64,000 nucleotides of DNA from NCBI GenBank assembly GCA_029260345.1, contig JAJDDK010000002.1, positions 372,001-436,000 on the forward strand, given 5' to 3'. Shown piece by piece: positions 36,036-44,677 of this stretch (its first letter is position 1; each line of letters opens with the position of its first letter). The notes below the pieces were generated by a model. That model was not told the origin of the DNA, did no database searches, and worked only from the letters and a program-made list of their open reading frames with translations. The DNA comes from Phycisphaerales bacterium (GTDB lineage: Bacteria; Planctomycetota; Phycisphaerae; Phycisphaerales; UBA1924). Made by a program: the position numbers and the translations under genes.

Positions 36036-37496
36036 TCAAGGGGCAAGGAGCCAACTGCGAAGAAGGAATGACAAACCGAGGAACGCCGCGAAGGCGAACA
36101 TGTCGGTCAGCATGAGGAGGAAGATCGTCGAAGCGGTGGCCGGATCGAACTTGAGCCGCTGCATGAGAATCGGGATCGCCGCCCCCATGAAACAGCCCGC
36201 AGAAAGAGCGCCGGACATCGCAATGGCGGCAATCAGACCGATCCGCCAGTCGGCATTTCCGAATCCGGCGGCGCCGACGGCCACCGTGATTAGGCCAAGC
36301 AGGGCGCCGGTGATGATCCCGGTAAGCAGGCCGAAGAGAGTCTCACGACCGAGCAGGGGCCAGATGTGGTCCGTCCGGACTTGGCCGAGCACGAGGCCGC
36401 GCAAGGTCACGGCAAGGCTTTGGTTGCCGGCATTTCCCGCCTGATTGGCGATCACTGGCATGAGCACCGCAAGGAATTTGAACTCCTGCACGATGTCGCT
36501 GAAGAAGAGCACGACCGCAGCAGCGAGCGACGCCGTGCCGAGATTGATGACGAGCCACGGGAGGCGGCCGCGCAATTTGTCACCGAGCGTGGTGTAAACG
36601 CGCTCCTCAGGATTGGCGCCGACCTGCTTGAGCGCATCTTCGGTGTTCTCTTCGCGAATGATGTCGATGACGTCGTCGATCGTGACCACGCCAAGCACGC
36701 GCCGATCTTCGTCAACGACGGGCAGCGCGAAGAAGTCATAGCGATCAAACGCGCGGGCCACTTCTTCGCGGTCCAAACCGGGACGAAGCAATTCAACGTC
36801 GCGATCCATGAGATCAGCGATTGGCGTCGGCGGATCAGCGACGAGGAGGCGACGCAAATCCAAGACGCCTTCGAGGCGACCGTCATCGTCGAGACAATAA
36901 ATGCTGTAGATGTCGCTGTCTTCAAGAAAGCCACGCCGCGCGCGCAGATACTGCATCGCATCCGACGCGGTGCTTGACGAGCGGAACTTCAGAAAGTCCG
37001 TCGTCATGAGGCCGCCGGCGGTCTCCGGGTCGTACAGCGCGAGCTTGCCGAGAACCGCGGCACGCTTGCGCGGCATGGATCGCAGGATCTGGTCGACTTT
37101 GTCGCGCGGCAGTGTTTGGATGAGATCAACCGCGTCATCCGGGTCCATGTGGCCGAGGAGACGACCGGCTTCAGTCGGTTCGAGATCCGGGAGCACGGTC
37201 GCCGCGAGGGGAAGCTCCATATGGGCGAGTGCTTCGGCCGCGGCCTCGTCGTCCATTTCGTGAATGACGCTGACTGATGAGGCCGTTTCAAGGCGCTCCA
37301 ACATGTCCGCGGCGTCGGCCGGGTCCGAGGTCTCCAGAGCGCGGGCAAGCTCTTGCGCGGGGGCTTCGGATTCGATCAGCGCAGCAAAACGCTGGTCGGA
37401 TCCTTCCAAGGGAAGCTCCGCCTGGTGGAACGTCGTTCCGGTTTCGCCGGATTGCGGCGAATTCTCTTGATTGTCGGGCTTCGGCGCGTCAATCAT
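36036..37496 (-). CDS. mgtE: Magnesium transporter MgtE
   Basis: The 486-residue protein has the MgtE layout. An acidic N-domain of superhelical repeats (ALETSDPADAADMLERL, HMDPDDAVDLIQTLP) comes first, then two CBS domains (the second with VVTIDDVIDIIREENTED), and a five-helix membrane domain. The membrane domain carries the selectivity segment PVIANQAGNAGNQS and a late SAGCFMGAAIPI. It imports Mg2+ and closes when the cytosolic domains bind Mg2+. It precedes the coiled-coil/BRCT-like gene by 179 bases. I see no M-box riboswitch upstream. Confidence 0.95.
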   Translation of the reverse strand: MIDAPKPDNQENSPQSGETGTTFHQAELPLEGSDQRFAALIESEAPAQELARALETSDPADAADMLERLETASSVSVIHEMDDEAAAEALAHMELPLAATVLPDLEPTEAGRLLGHMDPDDAVDLIQTLPRDKVDQILRSMPRKRAAVLGKLALYDPETAGGLMTTDFLKFRSSSTASDAMQYLRARRGFLEDSDIYSIYCLDDDGRLEGVLDLRRLLVADPPTPIADLMDRDVELLRPGLDREEVARAFDRYDFFALPVVDEDRRVLGVVTIDDVIDIIREENTEDALKQVGANPEERVYTTLGDKLRGRLPWLVINLGTASLAAAVVLFFSDIVQEFKFLAVLMPVIANQAGNAGNQSLAVTLRGLVLGQVRTDHIWPLLGRETLFGLLTGIITGALLGLITVAVGAAGFGNADWRIGLIAAIAMSGALSAGCFMGAAIPILMQRLKFDPATASTIFLLMLTDMFAFAAFLGLSFLLRSWLLAP

Positions 37497-37573
37497 TGGG
37501 TGTGGATGCTACTCGACCGGGCGATCGAAATGTGTTGGCGCCGGTGTTGGTCGGTCAAGCATTCAGATTCGGT

Positions 37574-37592
37574 CATGTTCGATCGGAACATG
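37574..37592. promoter_or_regulatory. Inverted repeat in the divergent mgtE/dockerin-gene promoter region
   Basis: CATGTTC and GAACATG are perfect 7-base arms separated by GATCG. The site lies in the 163-base region between two divergent genes, 78 bases from the mgtE start and 68 from the other. Its symmetry fits a dimeric repressor site. A similarly built 19-base repeat occurs at 53290-53308. Confidence 0.45.
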
Positions 37593-37659
37593 CGCACAAC
37601 CGGGTGGCCTGATTGTGGCGCCGGCCTTTCGGCTCGCGCCGTAGAAAGGAACCGAGGCG

Positions 37660-38541
37660 ATGACACATTTCAGAATTATCCTCGCGGCGTTCGTTGTGTT
37701 TCCGTCAGTCACGATGGGCGGCGATCCGCCCAAGGTGTTGGGTCAGTTGTGTGGTGTGCTTGGGCCGGGGCCGCAGGGTTGCGCTGTTGTCGAAGGATTT
37801 GATGGGCGCACCTTTGCGATTGAGAACACCGGTGACTTCACCCTTGGGGAGACGGTATATGTGTCGGGAACGCTCGTTGAGAATTCGACGCTGTGCACCC
37901 CGGTGACGCTGCCCGCAATTGAAGACAATTCGATTGAACCATGCTTTGCCGGGTGCGGCACACTTCAGATCGGGCCGCAGGGATGCACGCTGTTTGTGCC
38001 GAATGATGGAAGCGCCGGTTTCGTGCTTGCGAATCTCGGCGACGCCGAGATTGGAGATCGCATTTACGTCGAGGGGCCGATTCGGGATGGGGCGCTCGCG
38101 TGTTTTCCTTTTGAGGCGCCCTTGATCGATGACAATCTCGTCTTCGAATGTTTTTCCAGTTGCGGCGTGATCGTCGTCGGCATCGTGTGCAATGCGTTCA
38201 TCGCGGATTCCGGCGAGGTGTTCCCGCTCAGCAACTATGGCGGATTCAATCCGGGCGAACGCGTGTTTGTAACGGGTGGCCTTGAGCCGGACTCGCCGTA
38301 TTGCTTCCCCATCCCGCAGGTCGGCGTGCGAGTCGCCGAAATTGGGGCGTGCGGCGTGGGGCCGGACCTCAATGGCGATGGCATCGTGGACGGCGCTGAT
38401 CTTGCGGCGCTCCTTTCCGCCTTTGGACCCTGCCCGGCGCCGCTGGTTTCGCCGTGTCTGGCGGACTTGAACGGTGATGGCATCGTGAATGGGTCGGATC
38501 TTGCAGCGTTGCTCAGCGCGTGGGGGCCTCTGGTTCAATAG
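37660..38541 (+). CDS. Secreted triple cysteine-repeat protein with two dockerin-like repeats
   Basis: The 293-residue product starts behind AAAGGA and has a short signal peptide (FRIILAAFVVFPSVTMGG). Three tandem repeats of about 65 residues follow, each with a CG pair near its start, a GPQGC-like turn, a FxxxNxGxFxxGExVYVxG strand pair and a closing cysteine. The third repeat is more diverged. The C-terminus has two dockerin-like loops (DLNGDGIVDGADLAALL and DLNGDGIVNGSDLAALL). Conserved cysteines suggest disulfide-stabilised small beta-barrels exposed outside the cell. Function unknown; it is divergent from mgtE. Confidence 0.78.
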   Translation: MTHFRIILAAFVVFPSVTMGGDPPKVLGQLCGVLGPGPQGCAVVEGFDGRTFAIENTGDFTLGETVYVSGTLVENSTLCTPVTLPAIEDNSIEPCFAGCGTLQIGPQGCTLFVPNDGSAGFVLANLGDAEIGDRIYVEGPIRDGALACFPFEAPLIDDNLVFECFSSCGVIVVGIVCNAFIADSGEVFPLSNYGGFNPGERVFVTGGLEPDSPYCFPIPQVGVRVAEIGACGVGPDLNGDGIVDGADLAALLSAFGPCPAPLVSPCLADLNGDGIVNGSDLAALLSAWGPLVQ

Positions 38542-38646
38542 GCGGATCTGCACGGTCTGAATCGAACAAATGCATCGGAAACCGCATTGGGCAGTAGCAT
38601 GGGTCAATCGGGCTCATGCAGACCCTGATCCCATGGAGGACGCCGC

Positions 38647-41106
38647 ATGCATTGTCGCACTTCGAGTCGTGGTGACACTCGTGTCGTCGCCAGTCTGATT
38701 CTTACGGTCGCCGCCATTGGTGCGTGCGTTCCTTCCACCAACGCGCAGAGCACGTACAAAATGCCGCCGGCCGATGTCGTGCGCATGCTTGACGCGCCGC
38801 AGCCGCCGTCGCTTAGTCTTGATCCGACCGGTCACACGGCGATCGTGATGGAGCGCTCGGCGATGCCGTCGATTAAGGAACTCGCCGCGCCGATGTTGCG
38901 GCTTGCGGGCGTGCGTCTGAATCCGGAGACGGACGGGCCGCACTCGTCGTACTGGTCATTCATCTCGATGCGTCTGAAGGATGTGTCAACCGGGCATGAA
39001 ACGGATGTTGAATTGCCGGCGGACGCGATGATCGGTTCAGTGCGCTGGGCTCCGGATGGATCGAAGGCGGCATTCCTGTTGACCTTTGATGATCGCATCG
39101 AGCTTTGGACAGTTGATCGAAAGACCGGCAAGGCGAAAAAGGCGACGGATCATCGAATCAATGCGACGCTGACCAATGGGTTTGAGTGGATGCCGGACAG
39201 TCACCGGCTGGTTGTCGCGACGACGCCGACGCACCGTGGCGAGCAGCCGCAGGCGTCGCGCGAGGCCATCGGGCCAGTGACGCAGGAGACCACCGGTGTG
39301 ACGGCGCCCGTCCGCACGTATCAGGATCTTCTGGAAAGCCCGCATGATGAAGCGCTGTTTGATCACTTCGCCACAGTGCAGTTGGTGATGGTCGACACCC
39401 GCCGCAATCGGGAGCAGGAAATCGGCGATGCTTCGGTGTTCACATCGTTCGAGCCTTCGCCGAATGGTCGATATCTGCTGACGGAGCGCGTGGTCACGCC
39501 GTATTCGTACCTCGTGACCTATCGCAGTTTCCCCGATGTCGTAGAGACGCATGACCTGCAGAGCGGCGCCGTCGTCGAAATCGCACGACGCCCCATTCAA
39601 GATCAGACACCGATCGGCGGCGTGCCAACCGGTCCTCGAACGATTGTGTGGAAAGATGTCGCGGATTCAACGCTGCTCTGGGTGGAAGCGCTCGACGGTG
39701 GTGATCCCAAAGCGGAAGTCCCATTCCGCGATGAGATTTTCATGCTTGATGCCCCGTTCAAGAGCGCGAACGCAAAGCCGTTTACGAAGACAGAACATCG
39801 CGTGTGGGGCGCTACGTGGCTCGAAGGCGGCGAACTGGCGATGGTCAATGAGTACGACCGTGACCGGCGCTGGGTCCGCACGTGGCTCGTCAATGCGAAT
39901 GACGGAAGCGATGCGCGATTGATCTGGGATCGGAGCATCCGCGACCGCTACAACGATCCGGGTCGCCCGGTGACGAAGACGTTGCCGACGGGCCGGTCCG
40001 TCGTGCAGGTCAATGATGGAGCGATCTTCCTTTCCGGCGCCGGCGCTTCAGAGGAAGGCGATCGACCATTCCTGAATCGCATGGACCTTGAATCGCTTGA
40101 GACCACACAGCTTTGGCGATGCGAGGGCGACTCGTATGAAACCTTTGCGGATCTCCTTTCGGATGACGGCTCGGTGTTTCTGACGCGGCGCGAGACCACG
40201 ACCGAGCCGCCGAATTACTTCATGCGTAATTTGAACATGGATTCGATGACCGCATTTACGGACTACGTCGATCCGATGGCGGAGTTCCAGACGCGCATTC
40301 GCAAGGAACTGGTCACGTATGAGCGTGAGGACGGCGTGACCCTCAGCGCCACGTTGTATTTGCCGCCCGATCACCGCAATGGTGAACGACTTCCACTTGT
40401 GGTTTGGGCGTACCCACGTGAGTTCAACGACGCCGCGACGGCGGGGCAGGTCTCCGGTTCCGAACACCGGTACACGCGCATCTCAGGATCAAGCCATTTG
40501 TTCTTCCTGACGCAGGGCTATGCGGTGATGGATGACGCGTCCATGCCGGTAGTGGGGGACGACCCGCTGACGGTGAACGACACATTCATCAAGCAAATCG
40601 TGGACAGCGCTGATGCCGCGATCCAGTACGCAGCCGAGCGCGGCGTGGCGGACCCGGATCGAGCGGGCGTCGGTGGTCACTCCTACGGCGCCTTTATGAC
40701 GGCGAATTTGCTGGCGCACAGTGATCTGTTCCGCGCCGGCATCGCGCGAAGCGGCGCGTACAACCGCACGCTCACCCCATTCGGCTTTCAAAGCGAAGAA
40801 CGCACGTTTTGGGAAGCCCCCGACGTATACTTCAATCTGTCGCCGTTCATGCACGCGGACACGATTGACGAACCCATTCTGCTGATTCACGGCATGGTGG
40901 ACAACAATTCAGGCACATTCCCGATTCAGTCGGAACGCCTGTATCACGCGATCAAAGGGCACGGCGGCACGGCGCGGCTTGTGATGTTGCCGTATGAAAG
41001 CCATGGCTATCGCGCTCGCGAGTCCATTCTTCACACGCTGGCGGAAATGATCGAATGGTTCGACACGAATGTGAAGTACGCGCCAACGCGTGATTCATCG
41101 GGCTAA
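38647..41106 (+). CDS. Secreted S9 family serine peptidase, glutamyl endopeptidase/prolyl oligopeptidase type
   Basis: The 819-residue protein begins behind GGAGG and has a signal peptide cut near STNAQ. A beta-propeller-like N-terminal region starts with the MPPADVVRMLDAP segment typical of the glutamyl endopeptidase-like S9 group. It precedes a C-terminal alpha/beta-hydrolase domain with Ser679 in GGHSYGAFM, Asp752 in HGMVDNNSG and His786 in ESHGYRARES. Specificity cannot be read from sequence. It forms a single-gene unit convergent with the PLP decarboxylase gene, with 11 bases between stops. Confidence 0.9.
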   Translation: MHCRTSSRGDTRVVASLILTVAAIGACVPSTNAQSTYKMPPADVVRMLDAPQPPSLSLDPTGHTAIVMERSAMPSIKELAAPMLRLAGVRLNPETDGPHSSYWSFISMRLKDVSTGHETDVELPADAMIGSVRWAPDGSKAAFLLTFDDRIELWTVDRKTGKAKKATDHRINATLTNGFEWMPDSHRLVVATTPTHRGEQPQASREAIGPVTQETTGVTAPVRTYQDLLESPHDEALFDHFATVQLVMVDTRRNREQEIGDASVFTSFEPSPNGRYLLTERVVTPYSYLVTYRSFPDVVETHDLQSGAVVEIARRPIQDQTPIGGVPTGPRTIVWKDVADSTLLWVEALDGGDPKAEVPFRDEIFMLDAPFKSANAKPFTKTEHRVWGATWLEGGELAMVNEYDRDRRWVRTWLVNANDGSDARLIWDRSIRDRYNDPGRPVTKTLPTGRSVVQVNDGAIFLSGAGASEEGDRPFLNRMDLESLETTQLWRCEGDSYETFADLLSDDGSVFLTRRETTTEPPNYFMRNLNMDSMTAFTDYVDPMAEFQTRIRKELVTYEREDGVTLSATLYLPPDHRNGERLPLVVWAYPREFNDAATAGQVSGSEHRYTRISGSSHLFFLTQGYAVMDDASMPVVGDDPLTVNDTFIKQIVDSADAAIQYAAERGVADPDRAGVGGHSYGAFMTANLLAHSDLFRAGIARSGAYNRTLTPFGFQSEERTFWEAPDVYFNLSPFMHADTIDEPILLIHGMVDNNSGTFPIQSERLYHAIKGHGGTARLVMLPYESHGYRARESILHTLAEMIEWFDTNVKYAPTRDSSG

Positions 41107-41117
41107 GTGGCGACAGT

Positions 41118-42536
41118 TCAGTCCGAATGAATTTGTGATGCTTCGGCCTGCAAACGCGCCCAGACAGCGCGGATGTGTTCCTCGCGCGTTTGCAGGGCGC
41201 CGATTGCGGCTCGGATGACGAATTGATCTTCGCCGGGCGACGCCGGGTTTGGCAAGCGTGTGTGCGTGAAGTACGCGGCGCCCGAGTCATTGATGCGTGT
41301 GAGGAGCGCCTGACTTCGTGCATCATCGCCTTTGAGGCGAAAGCAGACGAGGCCGAGCGAACGAGGCGCCGCAAGCTCGAATTGATCGTCGTTTTTGACC
41401 TGCGATTCGAACAGCGTTGCGAGTTCAACGCCGCGACGGATGTGTTTGCGGAGGCCTTCGACACCGTAGTGACGAATGACAAACCAGAGTTTGAGCGCGC
41501 GAAATCTTCGTCCCAGCGGGATTTGCCAATCGCGGTAGTCAATGAGGGCGCCGGAATCGCTGGCTTGATTGCGCAAATACTCGGGTGTGATGGAAAGCGC
41601 TTCGAGTATCGAGGCGCGATCCTGCACCCAGAGCGCTGAGCAATCAAACGTCGTGAGCAGCCACTTGTGCGGATTGAAGTTGAATGACTCGGCATATTCG
41701 ACGCCGCCAATGATGTGTTGATGCTCCGGGCAGACGCACGAGGCGCCGGCCCAAGCGGCGTCTACGTGAAGCCAGCACTGCTCCCGCTTTGAAATTTCAC
41801 CGATGGCCGCAACCGGATCAACGGCGCCGGAAGACGTCGTTCCGACGGTCGCACAAATGAACAACGGGCTAAAGCCGTCGGCGCGGTCGCGTCTGATTTG
41901 TTCGGCCAGCCTATTCGGGCGCATGGCCAATGATTCATCAACATCAATCAGTCGAACATGGTCGCGTCCGATGCCTGCAATCATCGCCGCTTTGATGACG
42001 GAGGAATGAGCTTGGGATGAACAGTAAACAATCGGGTTCGGCGGATGGCCGGCGCGAGCTCGGGCGGCGAGCATGGTGACGAGCACGGCTTCACTGGCCG
42101 TTCCCTGGATGACGCCTCCGCCGCGGCTGCTGCGCGATGTGAACGCCTCGGGCAGATTGATGATGTCAGCAAGCCAGTCGAGCACTTTGGTTTCGATCTC
42201 GGTGCATGCCGGGCTGGTGGACCAGAGCATTCCTTGCACGCCGAGTCCGCTTGAAAGCAAGTCGCCAAGAATCGCCGGCGGTGAAGTTGTTGCAGGGAAA
42301 TACGCGTAGAAGTTCGGCGACTGCCAATGGGTGAGGCCGGGCATGACCACGCGATCAATGTCGGCAATAATGGCGTCCCATGATTCGCCTTCGCTTGGTG
42401 GCTCGTCCGGAAGCAGTGCGGCGACATCACCGGGGGCGACGCGCGAAAGCACGGGGTACGACGCGACGTCGCGCATGTAGTCCGCGATGTGGTCGATCAT
42501 GGCGTGGCCGTGTTGGCGAAATTCGTCAGGCGTCAT
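41118..42536 (-). CDS. PLP-dependent group II decarboxylase, aromatic amino acid decarboxylase type
   Basis: The 472-residue enzyme matches aromatic L-amino acid decarboxylases. It has an N-terminal HWQSPNFYAYFPA segment, TASEAVLVTMLAAR for PLP phosphate contact, HVDAAWAGA with the pyridine-binding Asp, and FNPHKWLLTTFDCSA with the Schiff-base Lys291. Related enzymes decarboxylate tyrosine, DOPA, tryptophan or phenylalanine, and some are amine oxidase-like aldehyde synthases. It is the last gene of a minus-strand run and begins 27 bases after the monooxygenase-fold gene. Confidence 0.9.
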   Translation of the reverse strand: MTPDEFRQHGHAMIDHIADYMRDVASYPVLSRVAPGDVAALLPDEPPSEGESWDAIIADIDRVVMPGLTHWQSPNFYAYFPATTSPPAILGDLLSSGLGVQGMLWSTSPACTEIETKVLDWLADIINLPEAFTSRSSRGGGVIQGTASEAVLVTMLAARARAGHPPNPIVYCSSQAHSSVIKAAMIAGIGRDHVRLIDVDESLAMRPNRLAEQIRRDRADGFSPLFICATVGTTSSGAVDPVAAIGEISKREQCWLHVDAAWAGASCVCPEHQHIIGGVEYAESFNFNPHKWLLTTFDCSALWVQDRASILEALSITPEYLRNQASDSGALIDYRDWQIPLGRRFRALKLWFVIRHYGVEGLRKHIRRGVELATLFESQVKNDDQFELAAPRSLGLVCFRLKGDDARSQALLTRINDSGAAYFTHTRLPNPASPGEDQFVIRAAIGALQTREEHIRAVWARLQAEASQIHSD

Positions 42537-42563
42537 TGACCACGCAGGATAGGTGAGCGGCCT

Positions 42564-42920
42564 CTACTCCGCGCCGAATTTGAACGAGTATTCACGTTCA
42601 ATGCGGCAAATCCGTGTGGTGAATGACGCGTACAGACCTTTGCGGCCCTTGCGTTGCGCTTCCATGTGTTCGGCCTCACGCTTCCAATTGGCGATGGCTT
42701 CGAGGGAATCCCAGTAGGAGACGGTGATGCCAAGGCCATCGTCGCCGCGCGCGCTTTCAACGGCGAGAAAGCCAGGCTGCTCGCGGGCGAGTTCGGCCAT
42801 GCGCGCGCTCAACTCATCGTAGTGATCTCCGTCGCTCTCACGGCGCACGGAGGTGAAGATCACGGCATAGGCGCCGGGTTGCGTCGGTGAAGCTGCAGCC
42901 ATAGGGCCGGGATTGGTCAT
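42564..42920 (-). CDS. Antibiotic biosynthesis monooxygenase (ABM) fold protein
   Basis: The 118-residue protein has the ABM/YgiN-type ferredoxin-like fold pattern: YAVIFTSVRR, a helix with YDELSARMAELAREQPGF, then GLGITVSYWDSLEAIANWK and the HMEAQRKG segment. Such proteins include small quinol or haem-linked monooxygenases, but many have no known activity. Its ATG overlaps the pepF stop by four bases (ATGA), so translation is coupled. It may act on a product of the neighbouring decarboxylase, but that is a weak inference. Confidence 0.8.
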   Translation of the reverse strand: MTNPGPMAAASPTQPGAYAVIFTSVRRESDGDHYDELSARMAELAREQPGFLAVESARGDDGLGITVSYWDSLEAIANWKREAEHMEAQRKGRKGLYASFTTRICRIEREYSFKFGAE

Positions 42921-44638
42921 GAGGTTGCGAGTTGTTCGAGTTCGGTGTGGAGTGCGTCAACGAGTCGCTCAACGATGGCGGAGCCAAAATCGAATTCGAT
43001 TCCCGCCGCTTCAAACAGTTTGGGGAGTGGCTGGGCGCCGCCAATCGAAAGCGCCGCTTTGTACGCATCAAGCGCCGCGGGCAGGCCTTTCTCTTTGCTC
43101 ATGAGCCAAAGCTGGAGTGCGCCGAGTTGTGCGATGCCGTACTCGATGTAATAGAACGGCACGCCGAAGAGGTGTCCTTGGCGCTGCCAAATAATTTCGC
43201 GAGTGTCGTCAAGGCCTTCCCAAGACGCTTCGTGCGTGAATCGGCCAAACATGTCGAGCCATGCTTCGGTGCGGGCGCCGCGCGAATGGCTGGGGTTCAG
43301 ATAGATCCAGTGCTGGAAGGAGTCGATCGTCGCGACCCAGGGCAGCAGAGAAATGATTCCTTCGAGCTGGTCGCGTTTGGCGCGGCGGAGGTCTTCTTCA
43401 TTGTCATAGAAGACGTCCCACTCATCCATCGTGAGCAGCTCCATGGACATGGATGCCACTTCTGCAAACTCGATGGGGGAGTGTCGATAGTGAACCAGCG
43501 GCTCCTCGCGGCACAGCATGGAGTGAAATGCGTGACCTGCTTCATGAATCAGTGTGCGCACATCCCCGTGAAGTCCGGCGGCGTTCATAAAGATGAATGG
43601 TGTGCGCGACGCATCGCGCATGTACTGGTATCCGCCCGGCGCCTTGCCTTTCCGCGATTCGAGATCGAGGCAAACTCCCTCGGTGAGTGAAGCGAACATT
43701 TCATCGAGGCCGGCGCCCATGCGATCGAACAGGCGGCACGTCTTGTCCGTGAGTTCGGCCGCATTTTCAAACGGGTGGAGCGGCGGTCGTCCTTTGGGAT
43801 CGACGGACAAATCCCACGGTCGCAATGGGGAAACCGTCATGACACGCGAGCGGCGCCGGTCCATCGACCGCATTAGCGGCACGACGTGCTTCTCGCATGC
43901 GTCATGAAAATTGGCGCAATCTTGTGGAGTGTAGTCAAACCGCTTGCGCCGCTGGAACATGTAGTCGCGATAGTTCTCGAAACCTGCGTTGTGCGCGAGC
44001 GTGTCACGCTGCTTCACCATGGTCTCGAAGATGTCATGAATCTCGTCGCGATCCTGCTGGCGGCGCTCGGCCATGCCGCGCCAAGCGGCTTCGCGCACGG
44101 AACGATCCGTTTGCTCAAGGAAAGTGGACATCTCGGGCATCGTGCGCTCTTTGCCATCGAACATGACGGTCATCGCGCCCATGAGGGCGTCGTAGCGCTG
44201 GTCGAGCTTGCCGAGCTCGGTTTCGATCGGCACGTTTTCGTCGCGGAACAGTTCCACATCAACGGCGGTGTCGCGCAGGAGCACGCCGTAGCGGTTGGGA
44301 TCAAGTTTGTATTCCTGGGCGAGTTCGTGCTGACGACGGTCGAGCTGAAATGACGCCCGCTGCAAGTTCGGCTGCACCTCATCGAGGTATTTCGTCCAGG
44401 CGCCAGCGGCGGACTCGTCATCGGTGTGCCGCGTCATCGTGATGTAGAGCGTGGCGCGACCTTCGGAGCAGGCGGCGTCAAAGTCGGAACGGTCGCGCAG
44501 CCATTGCGTCAACGCGTCAGCGGACGTGACGGGGCGCTCTTCAAGCTCCGCCGCGAACGGTTTGATGGAGTCCCATTCGGTCGGGCGCATGGACGCCACG
44601 GCGTCGGTAAATGTGTCAGGCGTCGGAGTGGTGGTCAT
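42917..44638 (-). CDS. pepF: M3 family oligoendopeptidase F
   Basis: The 573-residue zinc metallopeptidase has HEAGHAFHSM with the HExxH motif at 365-369 and a third ligand in the downstream SIEFAEVASMSMELL-like helix. The sequence KRFDYTPQDCANFHD before it is typical of PepF. The enzyme degrades oligopeptides in the cytoplasm; no signal peptide is present. It follows the NfeD/ClpP-like gene by 39 bases and overlaps the ABM gene downstream. Confidence 0.92.
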   Translation of the reverse strand: MTTTPTPDTFTDAVASMRPTEWDSIKPFAAELEERPVTSADALTQWLRDRSDFDAACSEGRATLYITMTRHTDDESAAGAWTKYLDEVQPNLQRASFQLDRRQHELAQEYKLDPNRYGVLLRDTAVDVELFRDENVPIETELGKLDQRYDALMGAMTVMFDGKERTMPEMSTFLEQTDRSVREAAWRGMAERRQQDRDEIHDIFETMVKQRDTLAHNAGFENYRDYMFQRRKRFDYTPQDCANFHDACEKHVVPLMRSMDRRRSRVMTVSPLRPWDLSVDPKGRPPLHPFENAAELTDKTCRLFDRMGAGLDEMFASLTEGVCLDLESRKGKAPGGYQYMRDASRTPFIFMNAAGLHGDVRTLIHEAGHAFHSMLCREEPLVHYRHSPIEFAEVASMSMELLTMDEWDVFYDNEEDLRRAKRDQLEGIISLLPWVATIDSFQHWIYLNPSHSRGARTEAWLDMFGRFTHEASWEGLDDTREIIWQRQGHLFGVPFYYIEYGIAQLGALQLWLMSKEKGLPAALDAYKAALSIGGAQPLPKLFEAAGIEFDFGSAIVERLVDALHTELEQLATS

Positions 44639-44677
44639 GCCCGCCAGCTTACCGGGCGGGCGCGCCGGCGCCGCCGA

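Noticed and set aside
37574-37592. LexA/SOS box
   Set aside because: The arms read GTTC-N5-GAAC, the opposite orientation of the GAAC-N4-GTTC box and not the GTTC-N7-GTTC type.
37497-37659. M-box magnesium riboswitch before mgtE
   Set aside because: The region is too short and lacks the conserved M-box helices; only an inverted repeat is visible.
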